From Roridomyces roridus (lineage: Eukaryota; Basidiomycota; Agaricomycetes; Agaricales; Mycenaceae), in NCBI GenBank assembly GCA_029378245.1, contig JARKIF010000011.1:1736001-1800000 (forward strand): DNA of 64,000 nt, in the 5' to 3' direction. Positions 23,383-32,806 of this stretch are shown here, one piece after another (the stretch's first letter is position 1; the number at the start of each line of letters is the position of its first letter). The notes under the pieces are model-generated. The model saw nothing but the letters and a program-made list of their open reading frames with translations. It did not search any database and had not been told where the DNA came from. The translations under genes were made by a program, and so were the position numbers.

Positions 23383-23660
23383 AGTTCACTGCTACTACCA
23401 TCGCCTTCCTCACCGGTTTCGCCATCCAGGCTGCCAGGGCCCTCTCTTTCGAGGAGGAGTGCGGCGCGCTGGGTGTCATGCAAGTCAACTCCCAGGACCT
23501 CCCCGTACACGTCGACCCCAACCAAGTCCGCAAATGCCGTGAACATCCCACCATTCTCGATGGCGTGCACCCAAGCAGCGACAGAGCACCCAAGACCGAT
23601 GCCTGTCTTAGCGATGACCAGTTCTATGGGTGCACACGTGGCTACTGCTGGCAGAGTTAA
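23379..23660 (+). CDS. Small secreted cysteine-rich protein, probably truncated by an in-frame TAA
   Basis: MKFTATTIAFLTGFAIQAARA is a clear signal peptide (basic n-region, hydrophobic core, Ala-X-Ala cleavage site). The mature part contains CGALGVMQ and DDQFYGCTRGYCWQS before TAA at 23658-23660. In the same frame the sequence goes on without a stop as SPERGSWCWLARNSGNG, WVTCSSDTECSPDS and SCFSCGCSCG, exactly the Cys-rich tail expected after 'GYCW' in fungal secreted Cys-rich proteins. The TAA therefore probably cuts an ancestral ~150-aa protein; a sequencing error is the alternative. The ATG overlaps the stop of the upstream gene model (ATGA). Extracellular location inferred; function unknown. 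Confidence 0.6.
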   Translation: MKFTATTIAFLTGFAIQAARALSFEEECGALGVMQVNSQDLPVHVDPNQVRKCREHPTILDGVHPSSDRAPKTDACLSDDQFYGCTRGYCWQS

Positions 23661-25444
23661 AGCCCGGAAAGGGGATCCTGGTGCTGGCTGGCGCGGAATT
23701 CGGGTAATGGAGCTTGGGTGACCTGCTCAAGTGACACGGAATGTTCGCCTGACAGCACCAATACCAAGGGAGCCAACTGCTCCCCCGCGGGATCATGCTT
23801 CTCTTGCGGTTGCAGCTGCGGGTATGTGAATCAATATCGTTCTTGCATGTCCGCTCAACCGGACCACAGATAATTTGTTCGTTTTGAAATTTGTTTATGC
23901 CTAAATCTCGGTTTCGCTCTCCCTGTTGTTGCGCCATGTTGGTTGCAAATTTGGAATCGAATTTCGGGACTTCTAAATGGCTCGTTCTACATTGTCATCG
24001 ACGCGCGCTCCAACCAAATCCAACCAAACCGAAACGAATAAGAGGTGAGAAGTGGGGTGTAAACTGTCTTGGACTACATTTCGTCGTCCTTGTATACTGC
24101 AGGCGTGTTTGTCCATGTATGTAGTCTAATAAAAAATATTGCTTCGCCGCGGCGAGCCATCCAAAATCCCAAACGGCAACTCCCGTTTCCTTTCTCGAAC
24201 GCGAAATTCCCAAATATAACTCCAACTTGGTCGATTTGGTCTATAGCTCATCAGTCGAAGCAGTCCACATGCTAAACTAGCCTTGCACTGGATGTGAACT
24301 ACGCTCCTGGACATCCTAGGGGAAGTCACGACGCCAATTCGCGACGACAGCGCTGATGAGCCGCGTTGGCCTTGATTTGCCAACTCTCTCCGGCCGATGG
24401 GCACTTCAGGAAGGCCGGATCGGAACCATACTTCGAGTCAGAACTTTCGATGCCGTTCTATCATCTATGTAACAACTGGGCATACATCCCGTCATTTGTC
24501 CAAATCCTACCTAACTCCCCGCTGGAATCGACTGGTCCCTTCCGCGACCTGGGTTTCTTCCATCCTGTGTTCTCGTGTCGCTGTCTACAGGGATATCCGC
24601 TCGAATCTGCGTCAAACTCGGCATAGCCTGCTGCTTGTACGGTCACGACTGCTCTATCCTTCCCCGGCGGCCTGCAAGTTTCTCAAACTTCAAACAGCCG
24701 TGTGCCCCCCACGTTTGAACCATCTTGTGCGGCCCTTGATAGTGAACTATGGGCTGCAGGGAAGCCCCTGTACGTCGCATTCCTAGAGTTTCTCTTCCCG
24801 TATAATGGCCGAGTGGAAGGTTTCGTTTTGAGCGGCGGATGTGGTTCAATATCAAACGTGCAAGTACCACTCCCTCATTCATGAGGCGCGTTTGGCGCTA
24901 CCGCTACCCAGCACGTTTTAGCCCAGGGGTTTCGAAGGGACAAGTACTTACTGGACTCGCCATGGCGCGGAGCGGCGATTAATTGTGGCGTCCCTCGTGA
25001 TCTCGCAGTCGCGTAAGCTCGTAATGCAAGACGACGTAGCTGACGTCGGGCCCCCGTTGTCGGTGGTCAAGGAGGTTACAGTCCCATCAGAATTGTGCCG
25101 CTGCTTGACTAGCGAGTGGATGGTTGAATATCCCGAACATCCCAGGCGGCGATGAAAGGCCCCACTCAGACTGGTACTCTCTACCACTCTCTGATACTCT
25201 ATGTGGGGAAAGGTCTCTGCAGTATCCCGGTCGGCTAGTCGTCTGGCCGCTCCTTCTCTCCACGACGACATCCGATTAGGTATACGACGCTCGATGGTTC
25301 AATGTCGCCGGCGCCGCGAAATGAAACTCGTTCAGATGTCTGTTTGCGGCGGCTTCTACTCGTTCACGACGTCCATCTTTCACTCTACTTCCATTTTGAG
25401 CCACGACAATCTGGACCCAACTCCTGTATTGCCGCCCCTAGCAC
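23661..25444. other. No confident gene
   Basis: The first ~165 bases continue the open frame of the broken secreted protein (to about 23825). The rest holds unassigned frames at 24366-24626 and 24643-24882 without motifs, then the upstream region of the next secreted-protein gene. Confidence 0.4.
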
Positions 25445-25451
25445 TATAAAA
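25445..25451 (+). promoter_or_regulatory. TATA box
   Basis: TATAAAA lies 69 bp upstream of the ATG at 25514, with a CT/CA-rich leader between. Confidence 0.6.
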
Positions 25452-25513
25452 GTGTGACCGTCCAGTTTCAAACCCCAAGGAACTCACTCCTCCTACCAGC
25501 ACTCCAGCAGCAA

Positions 25514-26001
25514 ATGTTCTCCAAGCTCACCGTCGCTTTCGTCCTCTCCGCGTTGGCCGCTCTCCACGCTCAGGCGACACCCGCTACGTCCTTGACGAGC
25601 GCCCGGAGTCAGTGCAACGGCGACAACGTCAACTGCAACCTCAAGTTCGCAGCCAACAGAGTCGCCTGCCAGCAGCTCGTCAATTCCATCGCTGCGAACC
25701 CCAACCACGTCCTTCCCCGTAAGTCTTCTCCTCCCCTCAGTTCCCCTCATTCAACGAATTTGTTCGATACATAGCTTCCCCCCGGTTCATATGCCTCTCG
25801 CTCAACGGCGACCAATGCTGCATCAGCTGGGCGGACAACGTCCAAGGACTCACTCAAGGCGCGCTCCTTCCCGTGGCGAACGCTCAGCTCGAATGCGAGC
25901 CCGGGAATCCCGTCCTTTCGTCCTTCGCGCACAACGTGGATCTCAATGGGGAGTGCACCACCCAGTGCCTCTCCAACCGTCCGGATGGGTGCACCGACTA
26001 A
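25514..26001 (+). CDS. Small secreted cysteine-containing protein, 143 aa
   Basis: Two exons, 25514-25718 and 25775-26001, joined by a GTAAGT...CATAG intron of 56 nt (205 + 227 = 432 nt, 143 aa plus stop). The signal peptide is MFSKLTVAFVLSALAALHAQA. The mature protein has six to eight Cys, including SLNGDQCCISWADNV and GECTTQCLSNRPDGCTD at the C-terminus. This is the common Agaricomycete architecture of small secreted proteins with a central CC pair. It is not a classic hydrophobin: the eight-Cys spacing is not met. A TATA box and CT-rich leader suggest regulated, possibly strong expression. Likely extracellular; role unknown. Confidence 0.8.
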
Positions 26002-26029
26002 ACTGGGTCGGGATATAATATGGTGTTTA

Positions 26030-26690
26030 GTTGAGATGGGAATGATGTGTGGTTGAAATCAGATTTCTCTGCCGTATTTTGAGAATCTGTGTATATTAGT
26101 CTTCTCAAAACTCTTTTGCGACTTGAATATTTGAATATGGAATCCGCACCAGCCCCGACTATCATCAAATACATGAACGTAAACAGATACGTTCTCCAAT
26201 CCGCCAACGCCGACAAGGTCCCCTTGGATGAACCGATACTTTGCTCAAGGGAACCGACTTGATCAGCTTTGATCCGCGCAGCAGCCAGCGCTTTCTCCTC
26301 CCATGGAAGCCATTTGGTCGTCGCGGGCCAGTCAGGGAGGAAGAAGACCACGACGAGGCTTAAGAACATGGTCAAGGCGCCTTCGACTTGAATAGTTGTT
26401 TTTGTTAGGAGAGCGCGAGTTGGGAGATGGTTGGCTTACTGACAAAGAGCCACCGCCATCCTCGAATTCCCATTTTGCCTTCGATCGTGAGGACGCCTCC
26501 AGCGAGTAAGCTGCCCAAGTGCTTTGAGATGAGATCACAAGTATAGGTGGACAGGGACTCACGCACCGAGCGCTCCACTCAGAATCGCAGCAGAGTAAAA
26601 AAAAACGCCAAGCGTTTCGCCAATTTCGCCTATTACCGGGAGATGGATCTGTTCATGCCCATGAAGCCACGACGCAATACGCAGCTGCGT
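26030..26690 (-). pseudogene. MFS transporter fragment (Dal5/anion:cation symporter type)
   Basis: Minus-strand exons encode GVFFYSAAILSGALG, then (after a GTGCGTGAG intron) SLLAGGVLTIEGKMGIRGWR with WLFV. After a second intron come EGALTMFLSLVVVFFLPDWP, WLPWEEKALAAARIKADQ and LADWRTYLFTFMYLMIVGAG. These are TM4-TM7 and the central loop of allantoate/nicotinate-type MFS permeases. The frame then turns into unrelated sequence (DSIFKYSSRKRVL...) and stops near 26000. No start or N-terminal helices were found upstream of about 26690. Roughly the middle third of a ~480-aa permease remains, so it is a truncated relic. Confidence 0.75.
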
Positions 26691-26934
26691 CCACGAAGCT
26701 CACCGTACGATCCGGGATTGTGCTTTCGGTCAGGGTCTGGATTTTTTGACGAGCAGAGAGCATAGTATGTCAGATTCAAACGGCACTCAATCGCCGAGGA
26801 GATTTAGTGTACATAATTGTCAGTGAAAGTAACTATAATACCTGGGGCCTACTTACAATGAGCAATTACGTCGATAACACGAGGCAAGGAGACGTCACGC
26901 ACCCGAAAATACAGTAGGAGAATTCCGCTGCAGG

Positions 26935-27946
26935 CTACCCCTCGGCGTTCAAATCCGCATCCCTAGCTAACCTGAGTGCCTCCCACGACAGAGAGATATT
27001 GAAAAGCTCCGGCAAATCGTCCCAGATCCTCCGCCTCGCCGCAGCGTACGTAGTCTCTGCTGCCGTATAACACGGCGGACAAAGCCGCGGCTGCAGAAAC
27101 CCGCTCCATAATTTGGGACGCAGGCAACCGAGTGGGTCGACCCGCTGGTGGCTGCAGAGTTTCTCGTAGAGGTTGTGTCGGAGATGATGGCATGTGTCGG
27201 GAAAATGGCACCCCGGGACGGAGAGGGGGCGGAGGAACGAAAAGGTCTCCGTTGTTTGTGCAAGGCGGAGGGAGCAGTGTGCGGCGATGCAGGTGCGCTG
27301 GAGGGCGAATGGTGGGGAGAGAGTGAGCGCTCCGTCCATGATTTGCTCGACGGCGCAGGTGGAAATGCGGTACATGGCAGGGAGCTGGGCCCACTGGAGA
27401 TTGAATTCGCTGGCGAGCATGGCGCGAGACATAAGTCCACGCTTGGAGTCGAAGGTGGCGGTGGATGCAATGGATGTGTGTTCCTCCAGCGTACAAGCGG
27501 AGACGGTTGCGAGGTGAAGGAGCGCACGACGACGCAGATATCCGACGTCGTATTTAGTGCTCAATCGGAGTACACCCGAGACGATATCAAGTGTAGTTGG
27601 AGCGGGTGGGCGCTCAAAGAAGCTGTGAAATCGGTGAATCAGTACGCAGATAAGAGCATGACAGCTGACCGCACCCTGAGTCAAAGATCGCCCGTAGAAA
27701 GAAATCCACATCCTTCGCCGAATCGTGGAGGGTGACGACGGGACATCCTTCGATGAGTGGCTGGTTATCGGGCTGTGGAATCGACAGCATGTCTCGAAAG
27801 ACAGAGGAGCGTGCGCCCAGGACGCTACCCGCGACACGAAAGAGCCTATCTTCCGCTTGGAGGATCAGACCGCCATCCGAGAACCAGAGACCCTCTGAAC
27901 GAATGGGAGCTGCAGGTTGAGGCGTTTGAGACGATTCCGAGTCCAT
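26935..27946 (-). CDS. BTB/POZ domain protein
   Basis: Two exons, 27946-27675 and 27622-26935, joined by GTGCGG...TTTCACAG (52 nt). The product is 319 aa. Residues ~18-120 form a fungal BTB/POZ domain: LWFSDGGLILQAEDRLFRVA, GARSSVFRDMLSIPQPDNQP, VVTLHDSAKDVDFFLRAIFD, and after the intron VLRLSTKYDVGYLRRRALLHL. The rest is helical, Leu/Cys-rich, with repeated Cys near LCPPCYTAAETTYAAARRR. BTB domains mediate homodimerisation or cullin-3 binding; this large Agaricomycete subfamily is uncharacterised. Start chosen at MDSESSQ because the frame upstream is compositionally different. The MFS gene is divergent, 529 bp away. Confidence 0.88.
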
Positions 27947-28475
27947 AAGGGCGTAGGAGGCTGCCCGCTTGGAGATGGTGATGGGAGAGGAAGAGCCTGG
28001 GCCTTGCACAGCCGCAAGACAAATTTGGCGAACACAGCCGTTATCATCCTCTCTTCCGACGCCCACCATCTTCTTGAACTTCAGCTCGCAACCCTCCTTC
28101 TGCCTGTGCTCTCTATGTCCAGCATCTCTTAATCACCACACCTACTTGTCTTGGCCGACCGCCGAGGTGCCACGTCGTCAGACCAGGGCCAAGGCGAATC
28201 AAATGACGGGATTGCGCGACTCTGACCCCGTCCCCGCCGTGATCTTATCTGCGCCGGCTGGCATCCTTCCACCGACAACACCGTTTCTCACATTCCAAAG
28301 ACAGAAACGCTGCTCACTCACGCTGACATATGATGCCCGAGACTGGCTGATTCATCGCACTCATCGATGCTTCTGCTCACCAACGCCGTTCTCAGTCTTC
28401 CTAACGCTACCTTGGGTTGTTTAAATACAATGTTCGCTCAACTGGGACGACCACCGCCTCTCAACGAAAAACCAA
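27947..28475. promoter_or_regulatory. Divergent promoter region, BTB gene / MFS transporter
   Basis: 529 bp separate the two start codons. A TTTAAATA element lies at about 28420, and a short upstream ORF starts at 28430 on the MFS side. Nothing else recognised. Confidence 0.5.
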
Positions 28476-28486
28476 ATGGGATTTGA
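28430..28486 (+). promoter_or_regulatory. Overlapping upstream ORF, 18 codons
   Basis: ATG at 28430 (ACAATGTTC context) opens MFAQLGRPPPLNEKPNGI and stops at TGA 28484-28486, 8 nt past the MFS ATG (28476) in another frame. If transcribed, it would force leaky scanning to reach the transporter start. Confidence 0.5.
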
Positions 28487-30646
28487 CCTCATCCGCGACT
28501 CGGCCGTCGGCCAACTCATCAACTACCTCTCGGGCGGCCATTTACTCCCTTACGTCGACCAACGCCCAGGTTACACTGTCTCCGTGCGCTTTCTCACTGT
28601 GGAAAAGCGTGAGGAGAAGGAAAGGGAGAGTGCGTCGGACGCGGTGACGCTTTGTGGGGATGTCTGCGAGAAGAAAACCAAAGACTCCGAGGCGACGACG
28701 CCGACGCCTCCGGCTTTAGACCGCGAGCTCACACTCTCGAGCGATGTAACTGCTGCGATGGAGATACCAGACCCCTACCTGGTCGACTGGGAGGAAAACG
28801 ATTCGGATAATCCACGGTGCGTCCTTACTTCCGACTTTATTGCGCATGCTGATTTCCTGAGTAGCAACTGGTCCTCATCTAAGCGCGCGTTTGTCGCTTT
28901 TACAATCAGCTTCCTCACATTCAGTGTCTACATCGGCTCGGCAATCTATACATCCTGCATTCCTGGGCTGATGCAAGAATTCGACGTCTCGCTCGTGCAT
29001 GCTACACTGGGACTCACATTATATGTCCTAGGTGAATTCTTCTTTTCCTTGGGGTTAATTCAGCTAACGAGACGCAGGCTACGGAATTGGCCCCATGTTT
29101 TTCACGCCGCTACAAGAACTACCCGTCCTGGGCCGAAATCCCGGTTACATCGTCACCCTCTTCCTCTTCGTCGTATGCCAGATTCCACTCGTCACGGCCA
29201 CGAACATGAATACCGTCCTCGCGATGAGATTCCTCACGGGGTTCTTTGGGAGTCCTGCACTCGCTACTGGGGTGAGTTTCCACTCGTACTCCCTGATTCA
29301 TTGACTTATTGTGCCACAGGGAGCGTCGATGGGGGATATCTACCCTGCCAGTCAGTTCCCGTACGTCCTTGGCATCTGGTGTCTGGGTGCAACAGCTGGA
29401 CCCATCCTCGGGGTGCGTGATATTTACTCCCTTACTCGCACTGAACTGAATCTGGACTATCAATCAGCCCGTAATCGGTGGCTTCGCAGCGCAAGCTGAA
29501 TCCTGGCGCTGGCCCATCTTGGAGCTTATCTGGATCTCCGTCATCGCCCTCATATTCCTCGCTCTCTTCCTACCTGAGACGAATGGGCCTACCATCCTCC
29601 TTCGCCGCGCACAGCGATTGCGCAAGCTCACCGGTAACGACGAGCTACGTACTGCAGGCGAACGTGGGGCGGCAGAGGAGAGCGTCAAGGAAATCGTATA
29701 CGGCGCACTAGTCATGCCTCTCATCCTGTCGGTGGAGCCTGCGTTGATGTTCGCTAATGTCTATCTTGGGTTTGCTTGTGCGTTTCCTCTCCTAATTCCT
29801 TGCCGCCGAGAGGCTGATCCACTCTAGATGCATTGTTCTACCTCTGGTTCGAAGCTTTCCCGCTCGTTTTTACGGATATATACCACTTCAACGAGGGTGT
29901 GACTGGGTTGCCCTTCCTCGGCTTCTTGGTTTCGAGTACAATCACCGTGAGTCCTTGCAACTCTTACCACATCCCGATGCTGACAACCATCAGTACGCCC
30001 TGTATTGCTTATATCAAAAGTACCATATCAACCCCAGATACGCCCGTGCCGAGGCAGCAGGCAAAATCGTTGCCCCAGAGATCAAATTGGAGATTGGTCT
30101 CATCGGAAGCATATTCATCCCGACGAGCGTCCTGATTTTCGGATTCGCGTCCAGAACGAGTGTCCATTGGTGAGTCTGCCCCCAAATCTCCACCTTCTGT
30201 TCACGCTGAGATGTATATTTAATGCAGGATGGTTCCAGTCCTCGGCGCAGCACTCTACCTCCCCGGCATCTTCCTCATCTTCCAGAGTATCCTCAACTAC
30301 GTCACGGCTGCGTATCCCGACCACCAAGCGCCCGTTTTGGCGGGCAACGATCTGTTCCGCGCTTCCATCGCGTCGGTGTTTCCGTGCGTCGTCTTTCTGC
30401 ATTTGCAGAATATTTCGACTGACTGAGTCGGGGGATCTAGGCTGTTTGGACGCGCATTCTTCCATAATATGGGTCTGGGTCCGGGCTCGGCTCTGTTGGC
30501 TGGGATATCCGTCGCGTTGATGGGCGTGTATTGGGTGCGTTTCTCCTCTCCTTGCCATTATCTATCAACTGACGGTTTCGTAGCTACTTTGGAAGTACGC
30601 GCATATTCTGCGCCGGAGGTCAAAGTATGCCATGGTCAGCGAATAG
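28476..30646 (+). CDS. MFS transporter, drug:H+ antiporter DHA1 type (polyamine/drug-resistance-like)
   Basis: Twelve-TM secondary transporter of the plasma membrane; fungal members export drugs or polyamines by proton antiport. Ten exons: 28476-28816, 28865-29031, 29078-29271, 29320-29412, 29468-29777, 29828-29946, 29994-30169, 30228-30383, 30441-30534 and 30584-30646. Total 1713 nt, 570 aa. N-terminal family signature MGFDLIRDSAVGQLINYLSG; a DWEENDSDNPRNWSSSKRAF linker before TM1; FSVYIGSAIYTSCIPGLM; motif around GYGIGPMFFTPLQELP; MRFLTGFFGSPALATGGASM; GIWCLGATAGPILGPVIGGF; a hydrophilic central loop; the last helices to LFGRAFFHNMGLGPGSALL; and a basic tail. All junctions keep frame. Start codon chosen because it begins the conserved N-terminal motif. 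Substrate not determinable. Confidence 0.95.
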
Positions 30647-30889
30647 CGCAGTCGTTCAAACTCAGCGATAATGGTCATGAACTGAGGATGCTCCGGCCGT
30701 TCGGAGTCCAGGCTGTTGCGGGTCGGAGTGATTTGCCGGCCGGAATGTAGAATGCTGGCGCTTCAGTTTGAACTTTGTGGAGACAAAGAGTTGTATGTGG
30801 GCACTTCAGGCTACCTCTGACCAGACCTAGTTAGGCTTAACGTGCCTCACAGAATGTGGGGCCTAAGTAGGTCCCAGGAGGTGGGTATG

Positions 30890-30970
30890 CCCAGGTGGGT
30901 GGTGCCACCCACAGGGGTGGGTATGCCCACCGTGTCACGTCACGCTCCCGGGTGGGTATGCCCACCTCCC
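30890..30970. repeat. GTGGGTATGCCCAC palindrome cluster (left outer)
   Basis: Three to four copies of GGTGGGTATGCCCA(C/G) plus GGTGGGTGGTGCCACCCAC, each a perfect or near-perfect palindrome. An inverse copy lies at 56190-56290. Confidence 0.8.
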
Positions 30971-31009
30971 AGCCAAGCCAGCTCGTTTTCGCAATTCTGG
31001 CACCTGTAT

Positions 31010-31340
31010 GGGGCCGTTTTGGCCACTGTTGCTGGCCTGTGGGTGGTGGCCGATAGACCAGTTCGCTTTTGGTATTTCGGGGGCTGTACGGGCTGTTTTG
31101 GTGGCAGTTGCTTGGCCCTGGCCGGCAGCTGATAGACCAGCTCGCTTTTGGTATTTCGGCGGCCGTTTTGATACCTATTGCTGGGCCCGGGCTGGTAGCT
31201 GATAGACCAGCTCATTTTTGGTATTTTTGGGCTGTCCGCGGCCGTTTTGATACCTATTGCTGGTCCTGGGCATCAGCTCATGGCCAGGTCATTTTTGGGA
31301 TTTTGGGGCTGCACAGGCCATTGTTACAATTTTGGCACCA
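31010..31340. repeat. Minisatellite, four ~75-85 bp units
   Basis: Units share AGCTGATAGACCAGCTC, TTTTGGTATTT, GGCCGTTTTG and TTGCTGGGCC/TTGCTGGTCC. The corresponding set in the right arm is at about 55890-56170. Confidence 0.75.
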
Positions 31341-31675
31341 GCGTGGGCGGCATTTCAAAAGTGAAATGGGTGTAGCTCAGGACAGGGCACCCCAGGCTGG
31401 TATACCCGAACATGAGTTCAGTTGGATTTTTTTTTTCTCTCTCTCTCTTGGGGATTTTTGCTTGCCAGTTCTTGGGTTGATTCTGCAAACCAAAATATGC
31501 GAAAACTTTGCAGGCGAGAATTGATTTCCAGTTTCAACACCTGCTGGCCGCAGCAATATCCCAATTAAACACTCACAAAAGCTGGTACGAGGGAACAAAG
31601 GCGGGGTAATTCATAATACACCAGCAATACAAATGGTTTCAATGAGCAATTCACTACCCACCCTCTCAATTACGG

Positions 31676-31965
31676 AGGTGGGTGTACCCACACTAGGTAT
31701 GCCCACCCTGTGAGGGGATACCCACCGTGGGCATGCCCACTCTCCCATCCAGGATGTGGGTATACTCACCGTGGGCATGCCCACCCTCCCATCCAGGATG
31801 TGGGCATACTCACCGTGGGCATGCCCACTCTCCCTGCTGTGAGGTGGGTATCCCCACGGGGAGTATACCCACCTTCCCCAACTGCGAGGTGGGTATGCCT
31901 ACGGTGGGCACAATATCCAGGTGGGTATACCCACACAGAATATATATTCAACGTGGGTACACCCA
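31676..31965. repeat. GTGGGTATACCCAC palindrome array (left inner)
   Basis: Roughly a dozen units of GTGGGTATRCCCAC or GTGGGCATRCCCAC in ~290 bp, separated by 5-15 bp spacers such as TCCCATCCAGGA. The inverse counterpart is at 54420-54760. Confidence 0.85.
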
Positions 31966-32099
31966 CCTTCCTCTCCAATTCCTGGTGGTTGTGCTCACCT
32001 TTTGTACGAGCACTGGAGATTGGTTGAGGTTTGGAAGTCGATTGAAAAAGAAACAGGAAACACGCCAAATTAAAAAGAATTGAGTTAGCTGTGGAATGC

Positions 32100-32190
32100 T
32101 ACTGGCGGGGTTCAAACCAACAACCAAGCAAGATGACTAACAGAAAAGGCCAGTTAACCTCTCCGCCAAAGTGAGAGTTATACATGGTGA
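32100..32190 (-). other. tRNA(Leu/Ser)-like sequence in left arm
   Basis: On the minus strand: TTTGGCGGAGAGGTTAAC (A-box-like), a long variable region, and GGTTTGAACCCCGCCAG (B-box-like). The right arm has the equivalent TTTGCCGGAGAGGTTAAC and CCGTTTGAGTCCCGGC at 54223-54292. Stems are incomplete, so this is a tRNA-derived remnant, not a working tRNA gene. Confidence 0.55.
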
Positions 32191-32806
32191 GTTCTGGCTG
32201 ATCTAGAGGCCCATCCCGACGAAAAAAAAAGTAGAAGTTTAAAAGGGCAGCCGGGGTTGGGTTTGTTTCTGGTGTAGGAACTCATACTTCCTACGTCCCT
32301 TCATCCAACGAAAGATGTTTAAAGAAATGATCGTGCTGCCTAACAAAAAGTTGGAGATATTAGCGGTAGGGTTGGCCCGGGAATCGAACGGGTGACCAAT
32401 GGATAACAATGGCCGCCAGGATTTGACGGAAATTACGCGACAAAGGGAGAGTTATGGTTACAGAACCCATCCATTCCTACATCGCAATCAGCTCAATCGA
32501 AATCACAAAGAATTCAGACGGAGGCACTTGTTTCACAACTCGGAACTCCCTTTAATTGGAGTCGGTGTCAATCGGAATAACGGAATGATAAACTGCCAAT
32601 CAAGTCGGCATTTCCAGATTCGTCAATTGCTGTGCTGTCCAAACATCACGCCACAACAACCCATATCGTCCGAATCAAGTAATTTTCGAACGAGATGATT
32701 AAAATTGATTCAATTGCTGGAATACAACGCCAACGGGACAACAGAACTAAAGTAGAAAGAACTATAGGAATGAAGCAAAAAGCTAAGCACGGCGGTTGAG
32801 CTATAT

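Larger units (their letters stand above)
30802..32730 (+). repeat. Left terminal inverted arm of the 25.6-kb element
   Basis: Contains, in order: palindrome cluster (30890-30970), minisatellite (31010-31340), CT microsatellite (31436-31450), a second palindrome array (31676-31960), a reverse-strand tRNA-like segment (32100-32190), another reverse-strand T-arm-like word (32372-32395), and ATTGCTGTGCTGTCCAAAC (32628). Order and spacing match the right arm in inverse orientation. The inner limit is set by where similarity to 53790-53930 ends by eye. Confidence 0.75.

Noticed and set aside
25514..26001. Hydrophobin
   Set aside because: It has a signal peptide and a CC pair, but the eight-Cys hydrophobin spacing is not met.
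27148..27735. 195-codon plus-strand ORF
   Set aside because: It mirrors the BTB gene's second exon on the minus strand; Gly/Glu-rich shadow translation.
31710..32083. His/Pro-rich ORFs across the palindrome array
   Set aside because: They are readings of the GTGGGTATACCCAC repeat; the same happens in all frames.
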